DNA of 64,000 bases from Chelativorans multitrophicus (GCF_011317445.1 NZ_JAAAPL010000006.1:84304-148303), one strand, 5' to 3'; shown: positions 7,993-19,416, numbered from the stretch's first letter. Made by a program: numbers and translations. Notes: generated by a model from the sequence alone, not told the origin.

Positions 7993-9258
7993 CTAAAGCC
8001 AGTCTGGAAGGGAATCGAGGGCGATCAGCTGCTCATAGGTGGGGCGCGGCCTCACGATATGGAAGCGATCCCCATTCACCAGAACTTCCGGCACCAGCAG
8101 GCGGGAATTGTAGGTGCTCGACAGCACCGCGCCATAGGCGCCGGCAGTGCCGACTGCAATCAGGTCGCCCGGTTCCATCCTGGGCAGATCGCGGTCGAGC
8201 GCCAGGAAGTCGCCCGTCTCGCAGACCGGCCCCACCACATCCGCTTTGAGGTGCGGCGCATCCGCTGCCGGTTCGGCAACGGGGCGGATCGTGTGATACG
8301 CATCGTAGAGTGTCGGGCGAATGAGGTCGTTCATCGCCGCATCGATAATGAGGAAGTTCTTCCCTTCGCCTTCCTTCAGGTAAAGCACCCGCGAGATCAG
8401 AACCCCGGCATTGCCCACGATGAGGCGCCCGGGCTCGAAGATCACTTTCAGGCCCAAACGCGTCACATGCCTGCGCACCACCTCGGCATAGGCATCCGGT
8501 AGAGGCGGCGGCTCGTTGTCTTCCCGGTAGGGTACACCCAGTCCGCCTCCAAGGTCCACATGCTTGATGGCGTGACCATCCGCGCGAAGCGTCTCCGTCA
8601 GCTCGGTCAGAAGGGCAAAAGCCTGGTCAAACGGCTGCAGCTCGGTGATCTGGCTACCGATATGCATGTCGATGCCAGTGACTTCGAGGCCTGGAAGGCT
8701 CGCCGCGCGGGCATAGGCCGCGCGAGCATCCTTCCAGGGGATGCCGAACTTGTTCTCGGATTTGCCGGTTGAGATCTTCTTGTGCGTTTTCGCGTCCACA
8801 TCCGGATTGATGCGCAGCGACACCGGCGCCTTAACGCCTATTGCGCGGGCGCGGGCGGAGAGCAGTTCAAGCTCTGGCAAGGATTCCACATTGAAACACA
8901 AAATGCCCGCGGAAAGCGCGAAATCCATCTCCTCACCGGTCTTGCCAACGCCGGAAAAGAGGATCTTGTTCGCCGGAATTCCGGCTGCCAGCGCGCGGCG
9001 CAACTCGCCTTGGGAGACGACGTCCGCCCCCGCTCCCAGATTTCCGAGCGTCTTTAGCACCGCCTGGTTTGAATTCGCTTTCATCGCGTAGCAGACGAGC
9101 GCGTCGAGGCCGGAAAGCGCTTCGGAAAACACCCGGTAATGGCGTTCCAGCGTGGCTGTCGAGTAACAGTAAAAAGGTGTGCCGACTGCCGCCGTTATCC
9201 GCGGTATCGGCACATTCTCGGCATGCAGCACGCCGTCGCGATATTGGAAGTGGTTCAT
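7993..9258 (-). CDS. lysA: Diaminopimelate decarboxylase
   Basis: LysA is the PLP enzyme that decarboxylates meso-diaminopimelate to L-lysine, the last step of lysine synthesis. The 421-residue protein has the fold III pattern: CYAMKAN with the Schiff-base Lys60, the HIGSQ segment near residue 200, the phosphate-binding GGGLG turn, the EPGR motif near 280, and VCETGDF with the active-site Cys in the C-terminal barrel. Length is typical. It follows argH and a small lipoprotein gene on the same strand, an order common in Rhizobiales, and is probably co-transcribed with them. Confidence 0.97.
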   Translation of the reverse strand: MNHFQYRDGVLHAENVPIPRITAAVGTPFYCYSTATLERHYRVFSEALSGLDALVCYAMKANSNQAVLKTLGNLGAGADVVSQGELRRALAAGIPANKILFSGVGKTGEEMDFALSAGILCFNVESLPELELLSARARAIGVKAPVSLRINPDVDAKTHKKISTGKSENKFGIPWKDARAAYARAASLPGLEVTGIDMHIGSQITELQPFDQAFALLTELTETLRADGHAIKHVDLGGGLGVPYREDNEPPPLPDAYAEVVRRHVTRLGLKVIFEPGRLIVGNAGVLISRVLYLKEGEGKNFLIIDAAMNDLIRPTLYDAYHTIRPVAEPAADAPHLKADVVGPVCETGDFLALDRDLPRMEPGDLIAVGTAGAYGAVLSSTYNSRLLVPEVLVNGDRFHIVRPRPTYEQLIALDSLPDWL

Positions 9259-9343
9259 TGGACGGGTTCTTTTCTTACGCCGTGGTGACGGTGCCGGAGG
9301 ACCAGAGAAGGGTACCAGCCGGTACGCGACATCGACAGAGCGC

Positions 9344-9550
9344 CTATTGAATCAGCCGGTCGAGGATAAAAGGCCGGTTCGTGGCAGGCCTCTGCGGCTC
9401 GGGCGGCACAGGCTGGTCATTCCGCTCCGCCTCCCGCCGCGCTTCGACAGCCGCTTCATAGGGCGTATCGAGCGGGCCCTTGCGGCCGCAGGCGGAGAGC
9501 CCGACCGCCAGGCCGAGGACAAGAAGAGTGAGCGTTGCCTTTACTTTCAT
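9344..9550 (-). CDS. lptM: Small lipoprotein, LptM (YifL) family
   Basis: The 68-residue product has a short signal peptide and a lipobox LSAC with the modified Cys21, followed by CGRKGPL, the hallmark of LptM/YifL proteins, and a Pro/Glu-rich tail. LptM assists oxidative maturation of the LptD-LptE lipopolysaccharide translocon in the outer membrane. A longer open frame upstream is antisense-like and lacks any signature, so the ATG at 9550 was chosen. It sits between argH and lysA, its usual place. Confidence 0.88.
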   Translation of the reverse strand: MKVKATLTLLVLGLAVGLSACGRKGPLDTPYEAAVEARREAERNDQPVPPEPQRPATNRPFILDRLIQ

Positions 9551-9582
9551 GTGCCGTCCAATCCGTTGGATCCCGGAACCTT

Positions 9583-11007
<1,425 letters not shown>

Positions 11008-11032
11008 GGTAACCGGGCGCTGGAGTAAAGAA

Positions 11033-11698
11033 ATGCCGATGAATAGGAAGTTTCCAGCGGTTGGTCTGGTCGCGCTTTCCGCGGTCGCAGGCATCATCGC
11101 CGGGGTTACCGCCCTATACGTGATGGGTGGGCCGAATGGCAACCTCAGCGCGGGTAATGTCGAGACAGCCGCCTGTGAGGCGACGAGCCAAAAAGCTCAG
11201 GCGCTGGATAGCGCCATTAGCGGTGAAGTAGCCGCCATGCTGCCTGCCGATCCTCCTCAATCCCTCAGCAATCTCGGCTTCAACGGGCCGGAGGGCGAGC
11301 CGATAACGGTAGCCGGCCTGGCCGGGAAAACACTTCTCATCAACCTCTGGGCCACCTGGTGCGTGCCGTGCCGCACGGAAATGCCCGCGCTGGACATGCT
11401 GGAGCGCGAGATGGGCTCCGACCGTTTCGAGGTGGTGGCCATCAATGTGGACCGTGGCGGCGACGAGAAGCCGAAGGCGTTTCTGGAGGAGACCGGAATC
11501 AAGTCGCTCGCCTATTATCGGGACAGTTCCCTTGGAGTTTTCAACGAGCTGAAGACGCGGGGACTGGCGCTTGGCCTTCCGGTCACTCTTCTGGTGGACG
11601 AAGATGGCTGCCTGCTGGCGCATATGAACGGGCCTGCCGAGTGGGCTAGCGAGGACGCCAAGAGGCTGATCCGGGCCGCCGTGGGCGAGGAAGGCTGA
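11033..11698 (+). CDS. tlpA: TlpA-family thiol:disulfide oxidoreductase
   Basis: The 221-residue product has an N-terminal membrane anchor (about residues 8-30) and a periplasmic thioredoxin fold with the active site WCVPC (Cys110, Cys113) after LLINLWAT, and the cis-Pro region LGLPVTLL. TlpA-like proteins reduce periplasmic targets, notably in cytochrome oxidase or cytochrome c assembly. The ATG at 11033 is preferred because it directly begins the signal-anchor; the longer open frame extends into argH antisense. It is divergent from argH, a common arrangement in rhizobia. Confidence 0.9.
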   Translation: MPMNRKFPAVGLVALSAVAGIIAGVTALYVMGGPNGNLSAGNVETAACEATSQKAQALDSAISGEVAAMLPADPPQSLSNLGFNGPEGEPITVAGLAGKTLLINLWATWCVPCRTEMPALDMLEREMGSDRFEVVAINVDRGGDEKPKAFLEETGIKSLAYYRDSSLGVFNELKTRGLALGLPVTLLVDEDGCLLAHMNGPAEWASEDAKRLIRAAVGEEG

Positions 11699-11816
11699 AG
11701 GAGCGCTTTTATGTGCATCCGCCATAGCGGATGCCATTCCTTCCTGGAACCTGCCCAAGGGTGAGCCTATTCTCAAGGCAGCTGATGCCAGCCGAGAGGC
11801 CAAGGAGAGCTGCGCC

Positions 11817-14090
11817 ATGGGTTTTCGCCGCGATCGTCTCACCGCGCCCATTTTCAAGTGGGCTTCCGGCATCATGCCTCCCATCTCCCAGACGGAGCGG
11901 GAGGCGATCGATGCCGGCACTGTCTGGTGGGACGGGGCTCTCTTTACCGGAAATCCGGATTGGAACGAGCTTCTCTCCATGCCGGAGGCCGAGCTTTCGG
12001 CAGAGGAGCAGGCCTTCATGGACGGGCCGGTGCGCCAGCTTTGCGCCATGGTCGACGATTGGACGCTCAACTGGCGCGACCGCGACCTCGCGAACTCGGT
12101 TTGGGATTTCATGCGCCGCGAGAAGTTCTTCGGCATGATCATTCCGAAGGCGTATGGCGGGCTTGGCTTCTCCAATTTCGCCCATTCGGAGGTCGTTCGC
12201 ACCGTCTCCTCCGCAAGCGTGGTCGCGGGTGTGACCGTGATGGTGCCGAACTCTCTCGGACCCGGCGAACTCCTCATGCATTTCGGTACCGACGAGCAGC
12301 GGGATTATTGGCTGCCGCGGCTGGCGGACGGCCGGGAAATCCCCTGCTTCGGGCTTACATCGCCGCATGCGGGTTCGGATGCCGCGTCCATGACGGATAC
12401 AGGCGTGGTGGAATACGGCACGTGGAAGGGGAGGAAGGTCCTTGGCATCAGGCTCAATTTCCACAAGCGCTATATCACGCTAGGACCGATCGCGACCGTC
12501 ATGGGCCTCGCCTTCAAGATGCGCGATCCGCAAAAACTCCTCGGCCGCGGGGAAGAGCTTGGCATCACGGTGGCGTTGCTCCCCACCGACACGCCCGGCG
12601 TTTCCCATGGCGAGCGGCACATTCCGCTCTTCACCTTTTTCCAGAACGGCCCCCTCTACGGCAAGGATGTTTTCGTGCCGCTCGACCACATTCTCGGCGG
12701 AGAAAAACAGATCGGCCAGGGATGGACCATGCTGATGACCGCGCTTGCCGCCGGGCGCAGCATTTCGCTGCCCTCCCAATCGGCGGCATCCGCGGCGATG
12801 GCCGCGCGAACGAGCGGGGCTTATGCGCGGATTCGCACCCAGTTCAATGTCCCCATTGGTTTTTTCGAGGGCGTGCAAGTGCCGCTGGCCGAAATGGCGG
12901 CCAATGCCTATCTGATCGATGCCGGAAGGAGGCTGACCCTCGCCGCCCTGGACAAGGGCCATCGGCCGTCAGTGCTTTCGGCCATCATGAAATATCATGC
13001 CACAGAACGCATGCGCCGTTCCATGACGCACGCGATGGATGTCCACGGCGGCAAAGCCATCATCGAGGGGCCGCGTAACTATCTGGCCTCAGGCTATCGC
13101 TCGGTCCCCATCGGCATTACGGTGGAGGGCGCCAATATCCTCACGCGCAATCTGATGATTTTCGGCCAGGGCGCGATCCGTTCGCATCCATTCATGCTGA
13201 AGGAGCTGTTGGCGCTTTCAAATGAGGACAAAGGCCGCGGGCTGACCGCATTTGATGATGTTTTTTGGAAGCATCTCGCGCATGCCGCAAAGAATGCAGG
13301 CCGCGCCTTTTTCCGCGGCTGGTCGGGATCAATGATTGGTCCCGCTCCGCGCAGTGCCGCGAACCCGCGCTACTGGAAGAAGCTTTCCCGCCATACGGCG
13401 GCATTTGCGCTTACCGCCGATCTTGCGCTCCTGACGCTGGGCGGGTCTTTGAAACGCAAGGAGATGCTTTCGGCCCGGCTGGGCGATATCCTTGCGGAAC
13501 TTTATCTCCTGGGCGCGGTGCTGAAGCGCTTCGAAGACGAAGGCCGCCAAGCCGAAGATCTGCCGATCGTGGAGTATTTGATGCGGCAGGGAGAAAGCCG
13601 CATCGCCGCCGCCTTTCGCGGCGTGCTCGACAATCTGCCCGCGCGTTGGGCGGCGTGGCTGGTGCGGCTGCTCGCCTTTCCATTCGGCGTGCCCGATCCC
13701 ACTCCCTCCGACCGGCTGACGGCGCGCATCGCGGAAATTCTTTTGAAACCCTCATCTCAAAGGGACCGTCTGACACCCGGCCTCTATCTTGGCGACGGCC
13801 ATGCCGAGCATCCCCTCAAGGATTTGGAGGAAGCTTTCCGGCTTGTGATTGAAGCCGCGCCTATCGAGAAGAAGATGCGGGAAGCACGCATTCACGACAC
13901 TCAAGCGGCGCTGGATGAGAAGGTCATTACGCCAGCGGAACGGGAGTTGCTTGGCCGCGCTGCGGCGGCGGTGGAAAAGGTTGTTGCGGTCGATGCGTTC
14001 CCGATGGAGGCGCTTTCTCCCACGGCCGGCCAGCACAAGCGGCAGAAGCCCACACCGCGGCGCCCACGTCAGAAGCAAACAGCGGAATAG
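11817..14090 (+). CDS. fadE: Acyl-CoA dehydrogenase, FadE type
   Basis: FadE catalyses the first oxidation of fatty acyl-CoA in beta-oxidation and passes electrons to ETF. The 757-residue product shows the FadE-specific opening PPISQTEREAIDAG and WWDGALFTGNPDW, then the acyl-CoA dehydrogenase core (GLTSPHAGSDAASM near residue 180, the MDVHGGKAI region near 410) and the extra C-terminal DUF1974 domain seen in FadE. The tail from about residue 735 is basic and Pro-rich (KRQKPTPRRPRQK), probably disordered. It converges on the 3-hydroxyacyl-CoA dehydrogenase and etf genes, forming a beta-oxidation neighbourhood. Confidence 0.95.
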   Translation: MGFRRDRLTAPIFKWASGIMPPISQTEREAIDAGTVWWDGALFTGNPDWNELLSMPEAELSAEEQAFMDGPVRQLCAMVDDWTLNWRDRDLANSVWDFMRREKFFGMIIPKAYGGLGFSNFAHSEVVRTVSSASVVAGVTVMVPNSLGPGELLMHFGTDEQRDYWLPRLADGREIPCFGLTSPHAGSDAASMTDTGVVEYGTWKGRKVLGIRLNFHKRYITLGPIATVMGLAFKMRDPQKLLGRGEELGITVALLPTDTPGVSHGERHIPLFTFFQNGPLYGKDVFVPLDHILGGEKQIGQGWTMLMTALAAGRSISLPSQSAASAAMAARTSGAYARIRTQFNVPIGFFEGVQVPLAEMAANAYLIDAGRRLTLAALDKGHRPSVLSAIMKYHATERMRRSMTHAMDVHGGKAIIEGPRNYLASGYRSVPIGITVEGANILTRNLMIFGQGAIRSHPFMLKELLALSNEDKGRGLTAFDDVFWKHLAHAAKNAGRAFFRGWSGSMIGPAPRSAANPRYWKKLSRHTAAFALTADLALLTLGGSLKRKEMLSARLGDILAELYLLGAVLKRFEDEGRQAEDLPIVEYLMRQGESRIAAAFRGVLDNLPARWAAWLVRLLAFPFGVPDPTPSDRLTARIAEILLKPSSQRDRLTPGLYLGDGHAEHPLKDLEEAFRLVIEAAPIEKKMREARIHDTQAALDEKVITPAERELLGRAAAAVEKVVAVDAFPMEALSPTAGQHKRQKPTPRRPRQKQTAE

Positions 14091-14113
14091 GCTTTGCGGA
14101 AATCCATTCCAAG

Positions 14114-14995
14114 CTAGCGTGTCGGAACCGGCGGATCTTCGCGGTAATCGTAGAAGCCGCGGCCCGTCTTGCGGCCGAGCCAGCCTGCCTCGACATATTT
14201 CACCAGCAGAGGGCAGGGGCGATATTTCGAATCTGCAAGCCCTTCATAAAGCACCTGCATGATCGAAAGGCACGTGTCGAGCCCGATGAAGTCGGCAAGC
14301 TGCAATGGACCCATCGGATGGTTTGCGCCGAGCCGCATGGCCGTGTCGATCGCCTCGACGGATCCCACACCCTCATAGAGCGTGTAGATTGCCTCGTTGA
14401 TCATGGGCAAAAGTATGCGGTTGACGATGAAAGCAGGGAAATCCTCAGCGACGGTAACTGTCTTGTCGAGGCTTTCCACGAAGGCTTTCGCCGTCTCGAA
14501 GGTGTGATCTTCCGTGGCGATGCCACGAATAATCTCGACAAGCTTCATCACCGGCACGGGGTTCATGAAGTGAATGCCGATGAAACGTTCCGCGCGATCC
14601 GTCTGCGAGGCGAGGCGCGTGACCGAGATGGAGGAGGTGTTGGTGGCGAGCAGCGCCTCGGGATTCAGAATCGGGCAGAGCTGCGCGAAAATCTTGCGCT
14701 TGATCGTTTCGTCTTCCGTCGCCGCCTCAATTACCAAGTCGGCGTCCGAAAGCTCGTCCACGGTCTTTGCGGGCATGATGCGGGCGAGCGCTTCCTGCCG
14801 GGTCCGTTCCTCGAGCTTTGCAGAATGGACCTGGCGGGCCATGTTGCCGCTCACCGTTGCGATGCCCGCTTCGATGCGCTCGGGAGAGATATCATATAGC
14901 TTCACGCGATAGCCGGCGATCGCAGCTACATGGGCAATGCCGCTTCCCATCTGCCCAGCGCCGACGACCCCCACCGTTTTGATGCTGCCCGTCAT
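14114..14995 (-). CDS. 3-hydroxybutyryl-CoA / 3-hydroxyacyl-CoA dehydrogenase
   Basis: The enzyme oxidises 3-hydroxyacyl-CoA with NAD+. The 293-residue length matches the short-chain single-domain type. The Rossmann motif GAGQMGSG begins at residue 12, catalytic His is in GIHFMNPVPVMKLVE near residue 142, and the C-terminal dimerisation segment NHPMGPLQLADFIGLD is intact. It is encoded downstream of etfB-etfA on the same strand with a terminator hairpin between, so it may have its own promoter or partial readthrough. Crotonase-type partners are not in the window. Confidence 0.95.
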   Translation of the reverse strand: MTGSIKTVGVVGAGQMGSGIAHVAAIAGYRVKLYDISPERIEAGIATVSGNMARQVHSAKLEERTRQEALARIMPAKTVDELSDADLVIEAATEDETIKRKIFAQLCPILNPEALLATNTSSISVTRLASQTDRAERFIGIHFMNPVPVMKLVEIIRGIATEDHTFETAKAFVESLDKTVTVAEDFPAFIVNRILLPMINEAIYTLYEGVGSVEAIDTAMRLGANHPMGPLQLADFIGLDTCLSIMQVLYEGLADSKYRPCPLLVKYVEAGWLGRKTGRGFYDYREDPPVPTR

Positions 14996-15047
14996 ATCCT
15001 CATCCGCGGCTTTTGCCGCCGCGTTCCCGTGTTGCTGCGATGCAAGC

Positions 15048-15081
15048 TAAAAGGGCAGGGTCATTTCGTCCACCCTGCCCT
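15048..15081 (-). terminator. Rho-independent terminator downstream of etfBA
   Basis: A perfect 10-bp stem (15072-15081 with 15052-15061, AGGGCAGGGT/ACCCTGCCCT) with a 10-nt loop is followed, reading the minus strand, by TTTT. It lies 30 bp past the etfA stop and is correctly oriented to end the etfB-etfA transcript. Confidence 0.8.
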
Positions 15082-15110
15082 CAACGATTCTGCATGCGCT
15101 CAAGAAATTG

Positions 15111-16040
15111 TCAAAGCGCCTTTTCAAGCTCCGGCAGGATCTGGAAGAGATCGCCGACGATGCCATAGTCGGCCACTTGGAAGATGGGCGCTTCCTCGTC
15201 CTTGTTGATGGCCACGATGACCTTCGAATCCTTCATTCCCGCCAAATGCTGGATGGCGCCGGAGATACCGCAGGCAATATAGAGATCGGGCGCCACAACC
15301 TTGCCCGTCTGGCCCACTTGCCAGTCGTTCGGCGCGTAGCCGGCGTCCACCGCCGCGCGCGAAGCGCCGATGGCGGCTCCGAGCTTGTCTGCAAGGGGCA
15401 GGAGCACCTCCTCGAACTTTTCCGCCGAGCCCAAGGCGCGGCCGCCGGAGATGATGATCCGGGTCGAGGTCAGTTCCGGCCGGTCGCTTGCCGCGATCTT
15501 GTTTTCCACGAAGCGCGACAGACCCTTGTCTGCTGCTGCACCGACGTTCTCCACCGGAGCGGATCCCCCCTCGCCGGCAGCCTGGAAGGAGGATGTGCGG
15601 ACCGTGATCACGCGCTTCGCATCGGTGGCTTCCACCGTCTGAATGGCGTTGCCGGCATAAGTCGGCCTTTTGAACGTCGTGGCATTTACCACCTCGATGA
15701 CGTCGGACACCTGCATGACGTCGAGAAGTGCGGCCACGCGCGGCAGGACGTTTTTGCCCATGCTGGTGGCTGGGGCCACGAAAGCATCATAGCCGGTCGC
15801 CAGCGCCACGATCGTATCGGCCAAAGGCTCCGCAAGCTGCTCTTTGAGAGCCTCGCTTTCCGCCAGCAGCACCTTGCGCACTCCGGCAAGCCGGGCAGCG
15901 GCGTCCGCCGCTGCCTTCGCGCCTTGGCCAGCCACGAGAATATCGATCTCGCCGCCGATCTTTTGAGCCGCCGAGAGCGCCTTCGCGGTCTGCTCCGAAA
16001 GCGTGTTGTTGTCGTGCTCCGCGATGAGGAGAATTGCCAT
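15111..16040 (-). CDS. etfA: Electron transfer flavoprotein subunit alpha
   Basis: EtfA with EtfB accepts electrons from acyl-CoA dehydrogenases and passes them to the quinone pool via ETF:ubiquinone oxidoreductase. The 309-residue protein has the N-terminal ETF domain and the C-terminal FAD-binding domain with the conserved GGRALGS block near residue 205 and the [23 protein letters not shown] signature region near 255-275 (only its boundaries are given here). Length is standard. It lies 28 bp downstream of etfB in the same operon. Confidence 0.96.
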   Translation of the reverse strand: MAILLIAEHDNNTLSEQTAKALSAAQKIGGEIDILVAGQGAKAAADAAARLAGVRKVLLAESEALKEQLAEPLADTIVALATGYDAFVAPATSMGKNVLPRVAALLDVMQVSDVIEVVNATTFKRPTYAGNAIQTVEATDAKRVITVRTSSFQAAGEGGSAPVENVGAAADKGLSRFVENKIAASDRPELTSTRIIISGGRALGSAEKFEEVLLPLADKLGAAIGASRAAVDAGYAPNDWQVGQTGKVVAPDLYIACGISGAIQHLAGMKDSKVIVAINKDEEAPIFQVADYGIVGDLFQILPELEKAL

Positions 16041-16068
16041 CGTACCTGTCCTTTCCTAACCGCCAGGC

Positions 16069-16818
16069 CTAGAGCACGCCGGCTTCGTTCTTCAGTCGGT
16101 CGACCAATTCAGCGGCCGAGGAGACCTTGATGCCCGCCTTGCGTTTCGCCGGCTCCTCGGTTGTCAACACCTTGAGCCGGGATCTTACTTCGACGCCGTA
16201 GTCGGAAGGGGCCTTCTCGTCGAGCGGCTTCTTCTTCGCCTTCATGATGTTGGGAAGCGAGGCATAGCGCGGCTCATTCAGGCGCAGGTCGGTCGTGACG
16301 ATTGCCGGCAGCTTCAGCTCCACCACCTGCAGGCCGGCATCCACCTCGCGCGTGATCTTCGCCGTGCCCTCGCTGATCTCCAGCTTGGAAGCGAAGGTGC
16401 CTTGGGCCCAGCCAAGAAGCGCCGCCAGCATCTGCCCGGTCTGATTGGCGTCGTCATCGATCGCCTGCTTGCCGAGAATGATCATGCCCGGCTTTTCCGC
16501 CTCGGCGATGCCCTTCAGGATCTTGGCGACATCAAGCGGCTCGACCGCCTGATCGCATTTCACCAGAATGGCGCGGTCGGCACCCATGGCAAGCGCGGTT
16601 CTGAGCGTCTCCTGCGCCTGGGCGGGGCCGATCGAGACCGCCACGATCTCCTCAACCTTGCCGGCCTCTTTCTGCCGGATCGCCTCTTCCACCGCGATCT
16701 CGTCGAACGGGTTCATCGCCATTTTGACATTGGCAAGCTCGACACCGCTGCCGTCCGCCTTCACGCGAGGCTTTACGTTGGCGTCAATCACCCGCTTCAC
16801 AGGTACAAGAACTTTCAT
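16069..16818 (-). CDS. etfB: Electron transfer flavoprotein subunit beta
   Basis: The 249-residue protein starts [12 protein letters not shown], as family members do, and carries the AMP-binding ETF-beta signature [20 protein letters not shown] near residue 170. A 49-codon upstream extension of the frame lacks any conserved feature and was rejected in favour of the ATG at 16818. It forms the heterodimer with EtfA, encoded directly downstream, and serves electrons from FadE and other acyl-CoA dehydrogenases. Confidence 0.96.
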   Translation of the reverse strand: MKVLVPVKRVIDANVKPRVKADGSGVELANVKMAMNPFDEIAVEEAIRQKEAGKVEEIVAVSIGPAQAQETLRTALAMGADRAILVKCDQAVEPLDVAKILKGIAEAEKPGMIILGKQAIDDDANQTGQMLAALLGWAQGTFASKLEISEGTAKITREVDAGLQVVELKLPAIVTTDLRLNEPRYASLPNIMKAKKKPLDEKAPSDYGVEVRSRLKVLTTEEPAKRKAGIKVSSAAELVDRLKNEAGVL

Positions 16819-17013
16819 GCACTTACACCTCTCAATCCACAAGGCGGCCCGGATCATCCAAGCAGCATGGGCCGTCTGCCGCTTTCCGCCAAGCCTAGGG
16901 GAAAAAACGATCGCAAAGGAGATATCTTCGCGCGAGCGGCCGGACCGTAGTAAGGGCTGCCGCATACGTCAAGTCCGTGCAGGCGTAATCTTTGCGGGCT
17001 GAGGATCGGTTTT

Positions 17014-17727
17014 TTATTCGAGCTTTGCCGCTTGGGGGAGCACGATCCGACGGTCGAAAAGCGGTACGCCTTGCCGGCGCATGATCACGACAAGAACCGC
17101 TCCAGCGAGAATGCCGCCGATATGGGCCGACCAGGAGATCTGGTTTTCGCGATCAACCGCGAACATGAGGAATTGTGAGCCGATCCAAAGCAGGAGCACG
17201 ATATAGGCCGGCAGGCGTACCGGAATGCGCGCGAAGGCAAGGACCCATAGCTTCACGCGCGGATGCAGGATGAGATAGGCGGCTATAACTCCCGCCACCG
17301 CGCCTGAGGCTCCGATGAGCGGCGCCTGGGAATCCGGCGCGACAAGGCCGTGAAGGAAAGCTCCCGCGACAGTGCAGGCGAGATAAAATGCGAGATAGCG
17401 CAGGTGCCCCAACGCGTCTTCGACATTGTCGCCGAAGACCCAGAGGAAAAGCATATTGCCGCCGAGATGAAAGATATCTCCATGCAGGAAGGAATAGGTC
17501 ACATAGGTCAATGGCGCCGGCACGAGCTCGAGTTCGGGCGGCAGCACCGCGAGGTCATGCACCACGCTGGGTATGTAACCAAGGCCGAGGGCGGCCGCCT
17601 GAAGGGCTTCCCCGCCACTTAACGATGTCATGGCCCATACGAGGACGTTCAGGCCGATAATGGCGAGCGTTACGTATTGCCGTTTGATGTAGCGCAGGTG
17701 GTTCGCGTCATGGATCGGAATGAACAT
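17014..17727 (-). CDS. Rhomboid-family intramembrane serine protease
   Basis: The 237-residue membrane protein has six or more helices and the rhomboid catalytic layout: HLGGN at residues 87-91, the nucleophile in GASG with Ser141, and the base His202 in SAHIGG. Rhomboids cut transmembrane substrates within the lipid bilayer; the substrate here is unknown. The ATG at 17727 (MFIPIHD) gives the usual short N-terminus; the longer frame overlaps the adjacent adenosyltransferase gene and was rejected. It is 34 bp downstream of that gene on the same strand. Confidence 0.93.
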   Translation of the reverse strand: MFIPIHDANHLRYIKRQYVTLAIIGLNVLVWAMTSLSGGEALQAAALGLGYIPSVVHDLAVLPPELELVPAPLTYVTYSFLHGDIFHLGGNMLFLWVFGDNVEDALGHLRYLAFYLACTVAGAFLHGLVAPDSQAPLIGASGAVAGVIAAYLILHPRVKLWVLAFARIPVRLPAYIVLLLWIGSQFLMFAVDRENQISWSAHIGGILAGAVLVVIMRRQGVPLFDRRIVLPQAAKLE

Positions 17728-17761
17728 CAGCCTGCACTCTCCCGAGGCAACATGCCGCGAT

Positions 17762-18340
17762 TCAGCGGTTTTGTCCGGGAACCCATAACACGTCGCGCGC
17801 GCCATTGTCATTGACGGCCCGCGCGGCCACGAAGAGAAAATCCGAGAGGCGGTTGACGTAGCGGAGCGCCTCATCGCCTACCTCTTCCTCAGGCGCGCGG
17901 CTGAGCTCCACCATCAGCCGTTCGGCCCGCCGTGTAACGGTACGGGCAAGGTGAAGCGCTGCCGCCGCGGGCGAGCCGCCTGGAAGAACAAATGATCTTA
18001 AAGGTGCAAGCCCTTCATTGAGCGCGTCGATCTCCCGTTCCAGCCGCTCGGTCTGGGAAGCCACAATCCGCAGCGCCCCTCCGGATTGCTCGGCGCCCTC
18101 CGGGGTCGCGAGATCCGCGCCAAGGTCGAAGAGGTCGTTCTGGATGCGAGCGAGCATCGCGTCGATCTGCGGATGACTCGCGGCTGTATGAACGCGCGCC
18201 ATGCCGATGCAGGCGCTTGCCTCGTCCACCGTGCCAAAGGCGGCGATGCGCAGGTCGAATTTGAGCCGTCGTCCGCCAGCAGCAAGCCCGGTCGTGCCGT
18301 CGTCCCCCGTTTTCGTGTAGATCTTGTTGAGCTTTACCAT
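17762..18340 (-). CDS. Cob(I)alamin adenosyltransferase, PduO type
   Basis: This 192-residue enzyme adenosylates cobalamin to make coenzyme B12. PduO-type signatures are visible: the ATP-binding N-terminus TKTGDDGTTGL (residues 9-19), FGTVDEASACIG near residue 37, and the C-terminal R-AER and YVNRLSDFLFVAAR segments. The start at 18340 is set by MVKLNKIYTKTG; the longer open frame upstream overlaps the small membrane gene. It lies 20 bp after that gene in a likely two- or three-gene operon with the rhomboid downstream. Confidence 0.93.
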   Translation of the reverse strand: MVKLNKIYTKTGDDGTTGLAAGGRRLKFDLRIAAFGTVDEASACIGMARVHTAASHPQIDAMLARIQNDLFDLGADLATPEGAEQSGGALRIVASQTERLEREIDALNEGLAPLRSFVLPGGSPAAAALHLARTVTRRAERLMVELSRAPEEEVGDEALRYVNRLSDFLFVAARAVNDNGARDVLWVPGQNR

Positions 18341-18360
18341 GGGCGCTGCCTGCCGGATCG

Positions 18361-18561
18361 TCAGTTTCCCGCCTGGCTGTACCACATCGCCAGCACAATC
18401 AGCACGATGGCCACGAATTGCAGCGCCACGCGCGCCTGCATGAGCTTGTTGGACGTATTTCCCGAGCCGCCGCGCATCATGTTCATGAGTCCTCGGACGA
18501 GCACGAAGACGACGGCGACCATGACGATGACGGCCAGGATGTTGAAAATGGTGGATGCCAT
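18361..18561 (-). CDS. Twin transmembrane protein (HIG1-like)
   Basis: A 66-residue protein with two predicted transmembrane helices (about 5-24 and 46-63) joined by a short polar loop MMRGGSGNTSNK. This matches the small twin-TM/HIG1-domain proteins found beside the cobalamin adenosyltransferase in many alphaproteobacteria. HIG1 proteins in mitochondria associate with respiratory complexes; a similar role here is inference. It is co-directional with the adenosyltransferase, 20 bp away. Confidence 0.85.
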   Translation of the reverse strand: MASTIFNILAVIVMVAVVFVLVRGLMNMMRGGSGNTSNKLMQARVALQFVAIVLIVLAMWYSQAGN

Positions 18562-18582
18562 GCTTTCTGCTTTCTTTACGGG

Positions 18583-19416
18583 TCATCCCTGGCCGGCAAT
18601 CAGCCGGTAGAAGACCCCCGCGGGAAGGAATCGCTTCATGGTGACGCCGATCTTTGCCGGCAGGGTTATAACGTAATGCGGTCGCGGTCGCGGGTGAAGC
18701 AGCGCGTGACGCAGGTCCTTATATACCGCCTCCGGCCCGAGTTTTAAGCGCGACTTGCTGCCACCGGCCCTTAGCCTGGCAAGCTGCGCCTGATAAGCTT
18801 CGCGGTGGACTGAGCTCTCCACGTCGATATAGCGCTCGAACCAGGCAAGACCATTTGCGGCGATGTTTGAGCGGATAGGCCCTGGCTCGATAAGCGAGAC
18901 CTGGATGCCCGAGCCCTGAAGTTCAGCGCGCAGGCAAAGCATCAGCCCCTCGACGGCATGCTTGGATGCGGCATAGGCGCCGCGATATTTAATGGGGAGC
19001 AATCCGAGGATCGAGGAGCAATGGACGATCCGGCCGCTGCCTTGCACGCGCATGGCCGGCACAATGCGCCGTGTCAGATCGTGCCAGCCGAAAAAATTGG
19101 CCTCGAACTGCTCGCGCAGCGCCTCCACGGGCAGGTCCTCCACGGCTCCCGCCTGGGCATGGGCGCCGTTGTTGAAGAGAGCGTCGAGCCGGCCTCCGGT
19201 TCGCGCCAATACGCTTTCCGCGAGGGCGGCGATTGAGGCCGGCTCGCGATAATCGAGATAGAAGGCTTCGATCCCGTCATTCTCCAAAGCGGAGATGTCT
19301 TCCGGCTTGCGGGCGGTGGCGAAGACACGCCAGCCGTCCTGCTTCAGTGCCCGGGCGCAATAGGCGCCGATGCCTGAAGATGCTCCGGTGACAAGGATTG
19401 TTCGGTTCGTTTTCAT
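18583..19416 (-). CDS. SDR-family NAD(P)-dependent oxidoreductase
   Basis: The 277-residue classical short-chain dehydrogenase has the cofactor motif TGASSGIG (residues 10-17), NNGA at 82-85, and the catalytic Ser135, Tyr148 and Lys152 (YAASK). The C-terminal third ends in a hydrophobic and basic segment (VITLPAKIGVTMKRFLPAGV) sometimes seen in membrane-associated members. Substrate is unknown. It is divergently oriented from the BrkB-family gene, with about 90 bp between starts. Confidence 0.92.
   Translation of the reverse strand: MKTNRTILVTGASSGIGAYCARALKQDGWRVFATARKPEDISALENDGIEAFYLDYREPASIAALAESVLARTGGRLDALFNNGAHAQAGAVEDLPVEALREQFEANFFGWHDLTRRIVPAMRVQGSGRIVHCSSILGLLPIKYRGAYAASKHAVEGLMLCLRAELQGSGIQVSLIEPGPIRSNIAANGLAWFERYIDVESSVHREAYQAQLARLRAGGSKSRLKLGPEAVYKDLRHALLHPRPRPHYVITLPAKIGVTMKRFLPAGVFYRLIAGQG

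Noticed and set aside
15108..16130. 340-codon plus-strand open frame
   Set aside because: Antisense shadow of etfA with no domain evidence.
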